NCBI GenBank assembly: GCA_018136815.1
Contig: CM030937.1
Location: 1,104,253 to 1,168,252, forward strand
Source of the DNA: Isochrysis galbana
Taxonomy: Eukaryota; Haptophyta; Isochrysidales; Isochrysidaceae
DNA length: 64,000 nt
Reading direction: 5' to 3'
Part shown: positions 1-10,260 of the stretch, piece after piece
Numbering within the stretch: position 1 is the first letter of the stretch
Layout of the letters: the number at the start of each line of letters is the position of its first letter
Program-made: the position numbers and the translations under genes
The notes under the pieces: model-generated
What the model saw: the letters and a program-made list of their open reading frames with translations, nothing else
The model's database searches: none
What the model was told of the DNA's origin: nothing

Positions 1-567
1 GGGCGAGCGGGGCGAATGGGCGTCGAAAAGGGGGAAAAGGGTGTGCCCTTTTCTCCGGTCAATGCGCCCTCTTGCTACTCCGTCGCTGTTCACTGTCGCT
101 AAACTAAAGCTAAAGCCTCCTACTACGTAGTATTTAGTATGCGTAGAGCTCTAGGCCCTAAAGTATTACTGGAGTAGATAAATCGCGTTCCGTCAAAAGA
201 GGGTCAGGTTATTTGTTTTCTTTTCAGTCTGTACAATTACAAGGCCCAATATTATTATTGCAAGGTTATTTGTTTTCTTTTTGGTCTATTGTTACAATTA
301 CAACCAGTCAACTCCAGTTTTCGACAACCAGTCAACTCCAGATCCAGCTTGCTTGCGAAAGGCGAACGAGAAGTAGAGTTGCGCAACTTCGTTGGAGCAG
401 TGTAATATCCCAACCATCGGACTGCATATATTTCAGTGTATCTAAATGTGTCAAGTTCAATTCGTTTTTTACGCCGTGCGTGGGCACGGCGCGATATGCA
501 TCGGCCCCCCCCCGCGGGGGCGCCGTGCGTGCGCATAGCAACTTCCAGGAAAGTGCACGCCGTGCGT

Positions 568-1041
568 TCACTCTTTCCGCGGCTTCTCATTCTCCGCCTT
601 CTCCGCCTTCTCGTCCTCTTCAGCGGCTTCCTTCTCATCGGTGAGAGCGAGCGCGTGGGCGGTCTCGACCTCCTCCATCGACTCGGCTGGCTCCTCGACA
701 TCCGCAACCCGCGCGATGGGAACAAGAAGACCTGGAGCGTCCGACGCACAGTCCTCGTTCTCCTCTTCTCCTCCCACAGGCCCGGAGTCCTCGTCGGTGG
801 TGGTGGTGGTGGCCTCATCGGTCGGGGAAAGGGCCTCCTCCTCGGCATCAGGAACGCGAACAGGCTCCGCCTCCTCCGCCGCGCCCTTGGAGCAGGAAGA
901 GGAACGAGTCGTGCGAGCAGCGCTTGCGCTCGGCGTCCAGTCGACAGGTGGCTGTGCCGAGCGAGTCGAACGAAACCAGCGAGCAGGAGCACGAGAGGAG
1001 AGGACGGAGGACCGTACCGATGCGCGCCGAGTCGCCACCAT
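568..1041 (-). pseudogene. Possible captured gene fragment, acidic C-terminus
   Basis: An open frame of 157 codons starts MVATRRASVRSSV and is rich in Arg/Ser without acidic residues at first, as in mitochondrial presequences, then becomes strongly acidic (runs of Glu, Asp and Thr). The frame ends within seven codons of the point where sequence belonging to the surrounding repeat begins; that repeat segment recurs at about 1307-1400 in the other orientation. It therefore looks like the 5' part of a gene caught inside TIR element A rather than a whole gene. I recognise no family. It could also be chance coding in a GC-rich low-complexity stretch. Confidence 0.25.
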
Positions 1042-1329
1042 CGTGAGGAAGACGAGGGCGAGGAGAGAGCTGGAGGGTGAGCGAGGAGGGAGGAGGGAGG
1101 CAGGCAGTAGGAGCCGTCTCTCTCTGGTAGGTCGATGAGAGGGGGAGGAGGGGACCCGGGGGAGGGGACCCGGGGGAGGGGAGCGACCCCAAGACCTATC
1201 GGTTGTTTACGTTAGTGTTTTCGCAGTATACGGTAATATTTTCCCCGGTCCCAGGGGGTGCCCCCACGGTTCCCGACCGCCTCTGCGTCCAGAGTCCCCC
1301 CGCGGAAAGAGTGAACGCACGGCGTGCAC

Positions 1330-1715
1330 CTTCCTGGAAGTTGCTATGCGCACACACGGCGCCCCGCGGGGGGGGAGCCGATGTGCATACGCACGGCGTG
1401 CACAATGATTGCAAGTAATCACACGTGCTGCGCAAACGAAACATCTCGTATATGGCTACTTTACGTTAATGTGGGCCTTAGGGGAAAAAGCTTCTATGCG
1501 CACGCACGGCGCCCTCGCGAGGGGGGGGAGTCGATGCGCATACGCACGGCGTGCACAGTGATTGCAAGTAATCACACGTGCTGCGCAAACGAAACATCTC
1601 GTATATCTCGTATACGGCTACTTTACGTTAATGTGGGCCGTAGGGGAAAAAGTTTCTATGCGCACGCACGGCGCCCCCGCGGGGTGGCCGTGCCCATAGT
1701 TACAAGTAATCACAA
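1330..1715. repeat. Tandem repeat, about 153-bp unit
   Basis: Two full units starting at 1421 and 1574 and a partial one before them share ACACGTGCTGCGCAAACG, a TTTACGTTAATGTGGGCC stretch and CTATGCGCACGCACGGCGCC. The last motif also occurs at about 480-570 inverted and, more diverged, at 3961-4000 in element B. The array lies wholly inside TIR element A. Confidence 0.8.
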
Positions 1716-1973
1716 TCGAAAAGCGCCGACACGGCGCCCTCCGGGGGGACACGCGTCGCGGGAAGCAGGGAATGTTACGCTAGTTTAATTTTAAAATAAC
1801 GCTGTGTACAACTGTGGACATTCGATCGCTCAATTCGACTCATGTCCCACATTTGACGGAACGACACCTATAGAAGGCTTCTCGCAGTCGGGCTAGCGAC
1901 TGGCGAGGGCGACGTGCCCGCGCGCGAACGCGTCGGCGAGGGGAGGCTCCTCGCGGGGGGAAGAGGGGCGCGG

Positions 1974-2384
1974 ATGGGCAAGTCAGCACCACTCTCGACG
2001 CAGCGTTACGACGCGCCCAATCACGTGCTCCTTTCGCGCCGCGCTCCACGCGCCGGCGCGCTCAAGCGCACCCGACGGCTGCTTGCTCAATGGCGCGAGG
2101 TGCATGTGCACGGGCTGGGTGCTGCGGTTGCACCAGCGATCCAGCTCGCCGCGCAGCTTGTGCTCGAGAGCAATGGCAAACTCGCCGCCTGGACCACAAC
2201 ATCCACTGAGATGCTCATTGACCGGCCGGATATCGAGGACGATGCCCATGAAGATGGCCTGCTTGGTTGCCCTGATGATGACAGCGGCTGGGACGAGCTT
2301 GGAGATTCTGCTCCAGAGGAGGATCGTCCGCGCATCCGTTTCAATTCGGCCGTACACATCCGGCTGACCTCTGCCACGACCTGA
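1974..2384 (+). CDS. POP7: RNase P/MRP subunit POP7 (Rpp20), Alba-fold
   Basis: A 136-residue single-exon protein. Residues about 42-135 fit the Alba-like fold of Rpp20/POP7: EVHVHGLGAAVAPAIQLA followed by a TTSTEMLIDRP strand and a C-terminal RFNSAVHIRLTSA strand. Human POP7 has the matching blocks EIYIHGLGLAINRAINIAL, NTSTVELVDE and RNNSAIHIRV. An acidic loop of about 30 residues sits between the TSTEM and RFNSAVHI blocks and is longer than in human. By family knowledge it pairs with Rpp25/POP6 to bind the P3 arm of RNase P and RNase MRP RNA in the nucleus, for tRNA 5' processing and rRNA processing. The ATG at 1974 is chosen because it is the first one close to the domain; an in-frame ATG at 1914 would add 20 residues rich in Gly and Arg. 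The gene begins about 105 bp after TIR element A. Confidence 0.82.
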   Translation: MGKSAPLSTQRYDAPNHVLLSRRAPRAGALKRTRRLLAQWREVHVHGLGAAVAPAIQLAAQLVLESNGKLAAWTTTSTEMLIDRPDIEDDAHEDGLLGCPDDDSGWDELGDSAPEEDRPRIRFNSAVHIRLTSATT

Positions 2385-3892
2385 ATCCGCCGAGTCGCTT
2401 TGCGACCTGGTCCAAGTTCTAACTGGTTCACTTGATGCCCCCCATGCAACTGGATGACACCACTTGATTTGGAGGCCTTGCCTTTGAGGCTGCAGGTGAG
2501 CGTTGTCACCCAGCTCGCCCACTTGGCCATCGGTGCATAGATGCCATGCCTGCTCTAGAAGGCGGCCACTAGAATGAACATTTGGTTGCACGTGCATTGC
2601 ACTTGAACGCGCCACGCGGAGATGAGGACAACGCTCTGGTGCGGAGTGAACGCAGCATGCCCTTGCTGCGTGTATGTCGCCACCAAATTCTGACAAAACC
2701 GTCTGATCCAGTATGGCGCCCCGTACACGTATCTCCAGCGGGAATGAAGAAACAACTTTGAATCTTAGCGGGTTCCACTGAGCGCCTCGGCGCGCTGAGG
2801 ATACCCTTGCGCTTGGTTGTCCGATCCGCTGTGAATCGTCAGCTCATACACAAATCTTCAATCCAAAGACTGCCGCATTCACCATCACAGCTGATGCCTG
2901 CCTTCTCCATCACACTCCCATTCGAGCGCCGCCCGTTCACCTACGCGTGTACTCTCCTTTTGTAGGCAAGTCTGGCATCTGCTGCTATTCAATAGATTTG
3001 CAGACACCGAAGGTGCTCCTCTCACATGGTGCACTACAAGGCAACACATTACAAACCTGCGTCCAAACTTATCTCCTTCAACCATGCGCTCTGCGTTTTT
3101 GTGTTTTGCAGAACCGGCCATGGCTGAGACCAACATCATGAAATTAGAAGATCCAGCAACGTATATACGATGAGATCTATGAATGGGTCCACTTTCGCTC
3201 CTTTCTCTCGTCCTCGCTTTTTTTTGCCTTGTATTCAACATGGCTTGCGTAGAGCTGCATATTCTCCCCAGTGTGTCTACAGCCCATATCATCCATCCAT
3301 TCTGCATAGTTCTCATGTACATGTTTGTAATGTGTTGCTTCGAGAGACCAGGGAACCGTACACCTTGCATCGAGAGGGCTCCCCCGGGCGAGCTTGCGCC
3401 GCTCCCTCCGCTCCTCCTCCTAGTCGCCAGTCTAGAGTCTAGCACTCCGCCCGTTTGCACTAACGTAAACGGGTCGCGGTTATCGATGAATCCCCTGCTC
3501 GAGGACCGACGAATTCCGCTCTCCCTCACTGCAATCTCACTTCACCCTCTCCTGCGGCGCGTGTGCATGGCGCGCGCCACGACCTGCTCTCAGGGGTCCT
3601 GAGGATGCTCCTAGAGGGCCAGCCACGCCAGCTAGGCAGCTCAGGGGGCAGTGGAGGTTGCGGGGCCAGGCCGGGGCTCAGCCCCTGGCCTCTCCTGCCT
3701 CTCCCACGCGTGTCTCGTTGGCCGTGGGTGCCCTGCCCGGTCCCGGTCCCCTGTCTGCTTGGTGATTAGGGATTAGGAGGGGGGGGGAAGATGGTGGCCA
3801 GTGCGAGTGCTGGCGCCGATGTGGCATGTGCGGCCTGGGTGGGAGTGCGCCGCCTGACCCGCGCCTACAGGGGGTCTGGGTCAGGGGTCAAA
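2385..3892. other. Intergenic, no supported gene
   Basis: Between POP7 and TIR element B. Open frames on both strands overlap each other and none has a recognisable domain or consistent splice structure. The stretch at 3600-3770 is GC-rich with alternating GGCC/GGTCCC blocks and looks like a repeat end. Confidence 0.4.
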
Positions 3893-4024
3893 GTCGCGTT
3901 CCGTCAAAAGAGGGCCAGGTGATAGTTTTGTTTTCACACTCAGAATGTTATGTTAGTACAGGCGCAAGGACGCGGCGCGTGCGCATAGCAACTTTTTCCC
4001 CATGGTACCACTCTCCGGGGGGAA

Positions 4025-4333
4025 CTAAGTTTTCGTCTTTTTCGTCTTTTTCTCACATCCCTCCTCAATGATGTCGTTCTGCTGGCAGGCGACCATGTCG
4101 CTTGGCTGATCCTGGCTGCCGTCTCGTGTCGCGGTTATGCGCATCAGCGCGAAGGCACCTACTCCATCGGTGCGGAAGCTGAAGTCGAAGAGGTGGCGCT
4201 GGTGCACTCCAGGCGCCTTCTTGAGATCAATGACACGCGCAAAGAGCTCCGCTTTCTCGTCGACCATCTCATTCTTCTTGCGCCGTTTGCGCACATGCAA
4301 TGTCTTGGTTTCTGACTTCTCGAGAGGGAGCAC
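4025..4333 (-). pseudogene. Coding fragment with RTDGVGA motif, origin uncertain
   Basis: The minus strand encodes a Lys/Arg-rich start (VRKRRKKNEM) and then IDLKKAPGVHQRHLFDFSF followed directly by RTDGVGAFALMRI. A TDGV strand preceded by a hydrophobic beta segment is the pattern found just before the first RuvC block in TnpB/Fanzor proteins; such genes occur inside eukaryotic transposons. Only about 100 codons are present and no RuvC D-E-D set can be seen, so the assignment is a weak guess. Confidence 0.25.
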
Positions 4334-4717
4334 GCTTGCAGAGGCTGCGCGCCGACAACGCGATCGCGGCGATGGTGCGCGCCGCCTCGAAGGGCAACCC
4401 GATCAACCGCTCTCGCAGATCTGCGGCTGCGTCGGCCAGCAGTCGGTCGAGGGCCGGCGCGTGCACCCACGCGCCGCGGGCGGCCGCACCCTCGCCTGCT
4501 ACGCGCAGGGCGAGCGCGGCGTGCACGCGCACGGCTTCGTCGTCAACTCGTACGCGCTCGGCCTCGCGCCGCAGGAGTACTTCTTCCACGCGATGGGCGG
4601 CCGCGAGGGCCTCGTGCCGACACCGCCGTCAAGACGGCCACCACCGGCTACATCCAGCGCCGGCAGATGAAGGCGATGGAGGACAACCACGCCGCGTACG
4701 ATGGCACCGTGCGCAAC
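4331..4717 (+). pseudogene. RNA polymerase II largest subunit (RPB1) fragment
   Basis: Read across three frames, the segment contains the RPB1 blocks in the right order: [53 protein letters not shown] then [30 protein letters not shown] and YDGTVRN. These surround the trigger-loop region near the catalytic centre. Two frame breaks (near 4408 and 4617) separate the blocks, so it cannot encode a working piece. YIQRR and YDGTVRN favour Pol II over Pol I or III. It ends abutting the right TIR of element B, so I read it as an exon fragment captured by the transposon. Confidence 0.8.
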
Positions 4718-4769
4718 GATAGCTCAATTTGACTGATGTCCCATAATTGACGGAACGACACCTCAGGGT

Positions 4770-4905
4770 GTTGATTGCTTAGCACTCAGCTCATGCCGCA
4801 AAAGGCAGAGTCTTAGGGTGACCGACAGCCCCCCCCAAGGGGAATTGGAGCCTGAGGGGGAGGCGGCACGAGGGCCGCCTCCTCCATGTGAACTAAGTAT
4901 AAACT
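4770..4905. repeat. Interspersed repeat, copy also at 10081-10260
   Basis: The stretch containing CAGCTCATG, CAAAAGG(C/T)AGAGTCT, a G-rich block and GAACTAAGTATAAACTTAG matches 10081-10260 in the same order and orientation. The GAACTAAG...TATAAACTTAG end is also found at the termini of the long-TIR transposon near 12430, so this may be a short derivative of that family. Confidence 0.6.
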
Positions 4906-4978
4906 TAGTTGGTCGCAACGACACACGACACTCACCGATACACTGAAAGGCCCGCTCCAGCCCCTCCACGCACGCGAG

Positions 4979-5095
4979 GCCCAAAGTAGTGCATATGGGC
5001 CGATGCCGATGCCCCCCGAAACCGGAAGAAAAAGGAACGAAGGGGGGAGCGGGCGTGGGGCTGAGAGCGAGGGGCAAGGGCGATGTGCGATGTCA
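4979..5095 (+). repeat. LINE 3'-UTR fragment
   Basis: GCCCAAAGTAGTGCATATGGGCC, the CCGAAACCGGAAG(A)n GGAACGAAGG stretch and the following G-rich run to GGGCGATGT match the 3' untranslated region of the LINE copies at 46250-46350 and 43200-43320. The oligo-T terminus is absent here. Confidence 0.6.
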
Positions 5096-5099
5096 GAGT

Positions 5100-5814
5100 C
5101 TCCCTTCTTAGGGTAGTAGCGTATAGCAGCGCTACTAGCCGGCTTTTACAAAGAATGTTCTTTACACGCCTGTCATCACCGGCCACACTGTGCCGGTTGT
5201 GCAATCGGAGACGCTAGGCAAGGAGTTAGATGTGCTCGGAGATCCCACACATCATATGTCCGCTCATGATCACACGGTACACGCATGTCGACGGCACAAT
5301 TCATACCCTGCTTGGTTCGAAAAAACACGAAACGTCAGGATTGCACGAATGGAGCATTGATTCGCGCCAAATGATGCACATCAAGCTATGTTGTGCATGG
5401 GAGTCTCAGTCAGGTAGCCGGAGCAACCAAGAGGGCGAAGGCGTCAGCATCTCCCACTTCTCCGAGATCATCCTCGCCCGTGACCGCATGCGTCCTAGAT
5501 ACAAGGTGGTCTAGGTGCAAACATGGAATCCATGGCTATAGCATTACACAACTGCGGTGCGTAAACCTCACCACTTGCACAACGGGGCTTACTCACACAT
5601 AGAACGAAGTGGTGTGAGGCCGCAGCCGAGCGAATCGGTACAAGAAGACATCCGCGCCGAGCACGGTACCAGCTTGCTTGATGTGCTCTCTGCACCTCTG
5701 TGCAAAGCAATCGGGACTGGGAGATCCACGTGCAAAGCAATCGGGACTAGGAGATCCACATGGGATCCACAGCGAATGTCCGCGGCTGACGTGTGAATGC
5801 CCTGCCTAGGAGTG
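5100..5814. other. Intergenic, no supported gene
   Basis: A 94-codon open frame at 5230-5514 (+) has no recognised domain. At about 5702-5756 the 27-bp stretch ending GGGA(C/A)TGGGAGATCCACGTG-like is present twice in tandem. Otherwise I see nothing; this is the 3' flank of the NIPA gene. Confidence 0.4.
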
Positions 5815-7198
5815 TTAATCACTGGCAACAGACTCGGTCGGCGAACGTTTTCTGCTACCCAACCCGCCCGCCTCCGCCTCTCCATCTTCACTGGCACACA
5901 GGTGCGCATACTCGGAGGGTTTGGTGACGGGCACCACACCGCGTGGTAACCCAAACACACTACGCATCCCTGCCCGTAGGCCAGGCGGCGCGTCTTTTGT
6001 ACTTGACATCACGTGTACTCCGATGACGTTGATGATGAGCGCCACCACCTGCAAGCAGGCAAGTCACTACAAATCAATGGGGAGTGCTCCTAACACACGG
6101 ACATAATGGCGACGGCATCCGTCGGCCGAGCCTCTGCCTCAAAAGCAGGAATGGCCCATAGTATGGATGCCCAAGAACCTGTTGGTCCGCACATGATATG
6201 GTCCCAAAAGCGCTTTGTCCCCAGACTAGGAGGAACTCATGGGCGGTTGGCTACGATAGCTATCGTTTGCATGTTGCAACGCAGTCAGCTCCACGAGGCG
6301 AGCGCACCTGCCAGAAGATGGTCCCGAAGGTCTGGTCTTCCCAGTCCTTGTACATGATCATTGATGCAGTGACTGTGCAAACAGTGAAGACGACGTAATA
6401 GATAGAGGATACAACTGTGGTGTTAAATGTGTCCAGCGCCTTGTTCAGATAATTCATCTGTGTCACGATGCAACCGGTAACCCATAGGGCCAGTACAACG
6501 GTGCCGGGCTTGAAGAGCTGGTTAGAGCCCCGCCAAGTCAGCTTCACAGCAATGCCGAGGCCTCGCACGGCAACGACAGATAGTGAGCCGATGAGTGAGC
6601 AGATCAGAATGTACACGATCACATGTGTCTGACCGTACCGCGGCACCACCTGGTAAATCAGGAAGAGCGAGACCAATATAACCGATACGAAGTAGATGCG
6701 AAAGGCTAGCTGGAACCCTAATTCCCAGACCTCCTCCACGCTAGTCACTACCGTCTCCTCTGGTGCAAAGCGAACGAGTAGCACAGTACCAAGGGTGCAG
6801 AAGAGAATGCCGAAGATCCCACACACGTGAAGCCGCTCGCCAAGAAAACAGCGCGCCATGAGCGCCGATGCGGCGATGGTGATTGCCCCGAGGGGAGTCA
6901 CGAGGATGGCAGGAGCGTATGCGTAAGCCAAGAAGTTGGCTGTCTCTCCACACATCATGGTGACCATGCCGACCCACCAGACAGGGTTGCGCAAGTACGA
7001 GAATCCGCCCTGCGAGGCCTGTTTGCCACCAGCTTCACTCGACATCATGAGCCCCTTCTTCTTGATGATGAAGGAGGCGCCGATGAAGATGCTGGACGAG
7101 ATGCCGATGGCAACCCCCTTCGCGTTGTCGGCGCTGCCCGTCATCGTGACTAGCTGTTCCTGCACTCCCTGGAGGGATTGCTCACCGAAACTCTCCAT
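5815..7198 (-). CDS. NIPA-family magnesium transporter
   Basis: Two exons, 6308-7198 and 5815-6048, joined in phase 0 across a 259-nt intron with GTGCGC donor and TTGCAG acceptor; the product is 374 residues. It belongs to the NIPA (DUF803) family of membrane Mg2+ transporters of the drug/metabolite transporter fold. Diagnostic stretches are GVAIGISSSIFIGASFIIKKKGL near the N-terminus (family: glycine-rich first helix followed by Lys/Arg-Lys-Lys-Gly), AYAPAILVTPLGAITIA, LGERLHVCGIFGILFCTLG, and IYYVVFTVCTVTASMIMYKDW. Exon 2 supplies the last helix (VVALIINVIGVHVMSS) and a hydrophilic tail with Glu and Ser. I count about nine membrane helices, as in the family. The 5' flank at 7330-7570 is a purine-rich tract on the plus strand. 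The likely location is the plasma membrane or endosomes by family precedent. Confidence 0.88.
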
Positions 7199-7678
7199 GC
7201 CCTCCGGTGCGACGCGACCGGCTCAACCCGTGCGCACCTCTCGAGCACGCCGTGCCGCACGAGGGAGGAAGAGGAGAGACAGAGGGGTGTGCGGGGGAGA
7301 GCGGCGCCGTCACGCCGCGGATGCCCGAGATGCGGGCGCGATGGAGAAGAGAGAGAGAGAAGGAAGAGAGAGAAGAAGAAGAAAGGGAGCGAAAGAGAAA
7401 GAAGTGGGGAAAGGCAAGAAAAAGACGAGAGAAGAGTGAGAGAGGAAGATAGGCGAGAGAGAGAGAGACAGAGGGTACTTTACTCTAGAGAGCGGGAAGC
7501 AGGAGAATGGAGAGAGAAAGAGGAGAGGAGAGACGACACGAGAGAGAGAGAGAGAGAAGATCGCATACTTTAGAGAGAAGTAAGAGAAGAAGAGGAAGAG
7601 ACGGGCTGCTGCTTATACCAGTCGTATACTTCTACACTGCGAGCGTGGCGCGCCTCCTGGGCGGGCAGCGCAGGGGGC

Positions 7679-7710
<32 letters not shown>

Positions 7711-8100
7711 TCTGGCTCTGAGCCAGTTCTAGTGCTAGCCTTACTAACTTACTAGGTACACCCCCCCGCGCGCGCCCCCACAAGACGATTATTTCGAGAA
7801 ATTTCAAGGCGAAATTCAACTGTAACCGCGGCGATTTCGTCGTGAAAGGTGTTGTGAGGAATTGGGACATCCGACCGCGATTTCAGACGGGGTTCGCGGT
7901 CGCCTGTCGCCTGGGCCTGGGCACCTTTCACCCGTCGGGAGAAGGCTCCGCGCTCCGCGCGTTGGGGCTGGGGGAGATGGGGGAGCACTCCACCGTCCGC
8001 AGTCCGCAGTCCAGATGGCGGGGCAGCGGGGCAGTCCGCAGTCCAGCGGCGAGCCGGCCCCAAGGCCCCCAAGCGCCACAAGCGGAAGCGGCGCACCAAG
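7199..8100. other. Divergent NIPA/IMPase upstream region, GA tract and poly-G
   Basis: 7330-7600 is almost pure purine on the plus strand (GAGAGA and GGAAGAGA repeats), directly 5' of the NIPA start. A run of 27 G lies at about 7681-7707. No gene is supported in this stretch; the open frames seen in it are low-complexity Arg/Glu products of the tract. Confidence 0.6.
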
Positions 8101-8103
8101 AAG

Positions 8104-8330
8104 AAAAAAATCATCTGAAGATTCTGGCCACCACACACCTACTACCTACTATCCCACTATCCCAAGGTACCCCTTGTTCCTTGTTGTTGTTCTACTCTGA
8201 CAACGCCCTTATCTTCCCTCCTTCCACCTCCTCCTTCTGCCCTGCCCCTGCCCCCCTTCGTTCCTTTTTCTTCAGTTTCCGGGGTCCGGCCCTGGTGCAC
8301 TACCAAGGGCCTAATACCACGCTCCATCGT
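8104..8330 (-). repeat. LINE 3' end fragment, minus orientation
   Basis: Oligo-A followed by CATCTGAAGATTCTGG and a pyrimidine-rich stretch ending CCGGGGTCCGGCCCTGGTGC matches the terminus and 3' untranslated region of the LINE at 54573-54740 in the same orientation. Only the 3' end is present; it lies just upstream of the inositol monophosphatase gene and may contribute to its 5' flank. Confidence 0.7.
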
Positions 8331-8469
8331 GGTAGCCTGCCCAGAATGCTAGCTAACAAGATGTCCTACGACGCTATAAGTTCTAACGCTGTACGAGTAG
8401 CACTGATACGGTCCGTCCCGACCTCCTCGCTCTCCCAGCGGTCGGCGAGGCAGTGCATTGGTCCGCGAA

Positions 8470-9494
8470 ATGATGATGGCACTCATCGGCGCAGCCACTC
8501 TCACCGCGAGCCCGTCAGCACAGATGCTAGGGCTGGCGCGGCAGGCGGCGCTCGCCGCAGGTAGTCATCTTGTCGCTCGCGCCGGGGCCGCCGTCGAGGC
8601 CACCAAAGCCGACGCAAGAGACCTCGTCACTGCCGTGGGTACGCCACCAACACTGCCACAAGCACTTGGGCCTTTCCAAGCGCTCAGATTCTTCTCAATG
8701 GCGCCAGCCCTTCCTTGCTTGCCGATGGATCAGATCTCTCACAGAGAGAACGACCATCTCCTCGTACTGATGGTGCCAAACCCTGCTGGCCTGCAGATGG
8801 TGAGTGTCAGCAGATCATTGAGGAGTACATCAGCTCCAAGTATCCAGAACATACCGTGCTAGGTGAGGAAAGCATCGAGCCGGGCTGGGCTGCTGCAAGT
8901 ATAGCAGCTGGTAGGCTTAAGGAGGTCGAGTGGTCTTGGATAATCGATCCAGTGGATGGCACGACGAACTTTGTCTCACAACTGCCGCTCTGTGTTGTCT
9001 CGATTGGGATTGCACGCTATGGCATTCCGCATGGCTCAGTTGTGTATGATCCACACCACAATGAAATGTTCAGCGCGTGGACAGGTGAAGGCGCCACCCT
9101 CAATGGGAATAGCATGCGAGTTTCTTCAACGAAAACTCTTGCGAGCTCCGTGGTCTGCGCGCCATGCCCCCATTCGAGTGCCTCAATGGGACCAGCAATG
9201 AGGAGCATCCAGGCTGTGATTCCCCGAGCGCGTTCAGTGCGCATACTGGGCTCAGGCGTTCTCAACCTTGCATGGGTGGCTTGCGGACGATTGGAGGCCT
9301 ATTGGGAGCATGAGCTCGCAGTGTGGGACACGGCTGCTGGTTCACTACTTGTACAAGAGGCTGGCGGACAAGTAACAGGTACGGATGGCACGCCATTCAC
9401 CCTGACCTCCCGAGGAGCACTCGCTACGAATGCTGCTATACACGAAGAGATGAAAAAATTGCTCCTCCGAGCAAATGCCCTGAAATGCGATTGA
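8470..9494 (+). CDS. Inositol monophosphatase family protein
   Basis: Exons 8470-8638 and 8797-9494, joined in phase 1 across a 158-nt intron (GTACGC donor, CTGCAG acceptor), give 288 residues. The splice recreates the family block DLVTAVDGECQQIIEEYI. Metal-binding motifs are GEES (79-82) and DPVDGTTNF (107-115), plus the late LAVWDTAAGSLLVQEAGG block that carries the third aspartate. This is the complete Mg2+-dependent phosphatase set for inositol-1-phosphate and related sugar phosphates such as L-galactose-1-phosphate or histidinol phosphate in some family members, so the substrate is not fixed by sequence. Length is typical (about 270-290). The first of three consecutive Met codons is taken as start; no targeting peptide is obvious, which suggests a cytosolic enzyme. 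Confidence 0.9.
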
Positions 9495-10080
9495 GTGTTG
9501 TGTTGTGAAAGTGTCGGGGGAGGGGGGCTGACAAGCGGGCGCACTTTGTTGCAGTATGAGTATGATGAGTGGGTGCAATGCCAATGCCCATGAATAGTTT
9601 GCAGCTTTTGAGTGCGTAAAAAAATCGGACTCAGGGCCGGTGGGCGGTCTCGTGACCCCACACCGGTAGGTCGCATTCCGTGCCGCATGAGAAGGTGCAA
9701 CCTGAGGTCCAGATATTTTTCACCCCATCCCTAGGCTGAATGAAGGCTCTAGGGCAGTCAAACAGTCGCATTTATAACTAGTAGTACATGACTACTAGTG
9801 CCACATGAGGCGGGAGGCTGAGGCTGCATGTTTTGACCGTTCTCCAGTTCTCCAAAGCCCAAGAAACAATTCTTGGGGGGCTTACCTTCCGCCACGAATA
9901 ATTGCCGAGGAAAATGGTGGGTTTCAAACAACCCCTCGCTACCCCCGTAGTACCTGTACACAAGGTCACGTTGGCCCCCATGCCTACCAAAGCGGGCAGC
10001 GCAGGATGGTGGGCGGTTCCCTCCACGCATCGAGGGTGGGCCGGGAGAGGGGGGAGGGAACGTGCCCTCCCCTATGCCTA
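9495..10080. other. Intergenic, short dispersed repeat only
   Basis: The 3' flank of the phosphatase gene. At 9685-9725 GCATGAGAAGGTGCAACCTGAGGT followed by a T-run and TTCACC resembles 49988-50032 and 50701-50765. No gene supported. Confidence 0.45.
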
Positions 10081-10260
10081 TGCGAACCAAATATGAACGT
10101 AGGCGTAGGCTCAGCTCATGGCGCCAAAAGGTAGAGTCTGAGGTTGTCCGACGGTTGGCGGTTGGCCCCCCGAGGGGATGTTGGGGCGCGGGGGAGGAGG
10201 GCACGAGGTGCGCTCCGCGCTCCACCCCACTTGAACTAAGTACTAGTATAAACCTTTTAA
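10081..10260. repeat. Interspersed repeat, copy also at 4770-4905
   Basis: It shares CTCAGCTCATG, GCCAAAAGGTAGAGTCT, a G-rich centre and CTTGAACTAAGTACTAGTATAAAC with 4770-4905. Its right end is joined directly to a second repeat family at 10261. Confidence 0.6.

Larger units (their letters stand above)
183..1868. mobile_element. TIR element A (non-autonomous DNA transposon)
   Basis: The left end (183-205, GTTCCGTCAAAAGAGGGTC at its core) is an imperfect inverted match of the right end (1830-1868, which reads TTTGACGGAACGACACC). The same pair of ends bounds element B at 3893-4762, so this is a repeated TIR family. Inside I see a possible host-gene fragment on the minus strand (568-1041) and a tandem array (1421-1715), but no transposase. 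A target duplication could not be identified. Superfamily is unassigned. Confidence 0.55.
3893..4762. mobile_element. TIR element B carrying host gene fragments
   Basis: It has the same ends as element A: left CGCGTTCCGTCAAAAGAGGG (from about 3893), right ATTGACGGAACGACACC (to 4762). The interior holds an RPB1-derived fragment ending only a few bases before the right terminal repeat, and a minus-strand fragment (4025-4333) of uncertain origin. No transposase is visible, so it would be mobilised in trans. This is the Pack-type pattern of a TIR element that has picked up host exons. Confidence 0.6.

Noticed and set aside
255-992. Long Arg-rich minus-strand frame and overlapping plus-strand frames
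   Set aside because: Mutually overlapping, low-complexity Arg/Pro/Ser products of GC-rich DNA; only the 568-1041 frame has a plausible start and composition, and even that is weak.
1983-2696. 237-codon minus-strand frame
   Set aside because: Antisense to POP7, whose plus-strand frame carries clear family motifs; the antisense frame has none.
7178-7573. Arg/Glu-rich frames on the plus strand
   Set aside because: Direct translation of the GAGA tract; no protein complexity.
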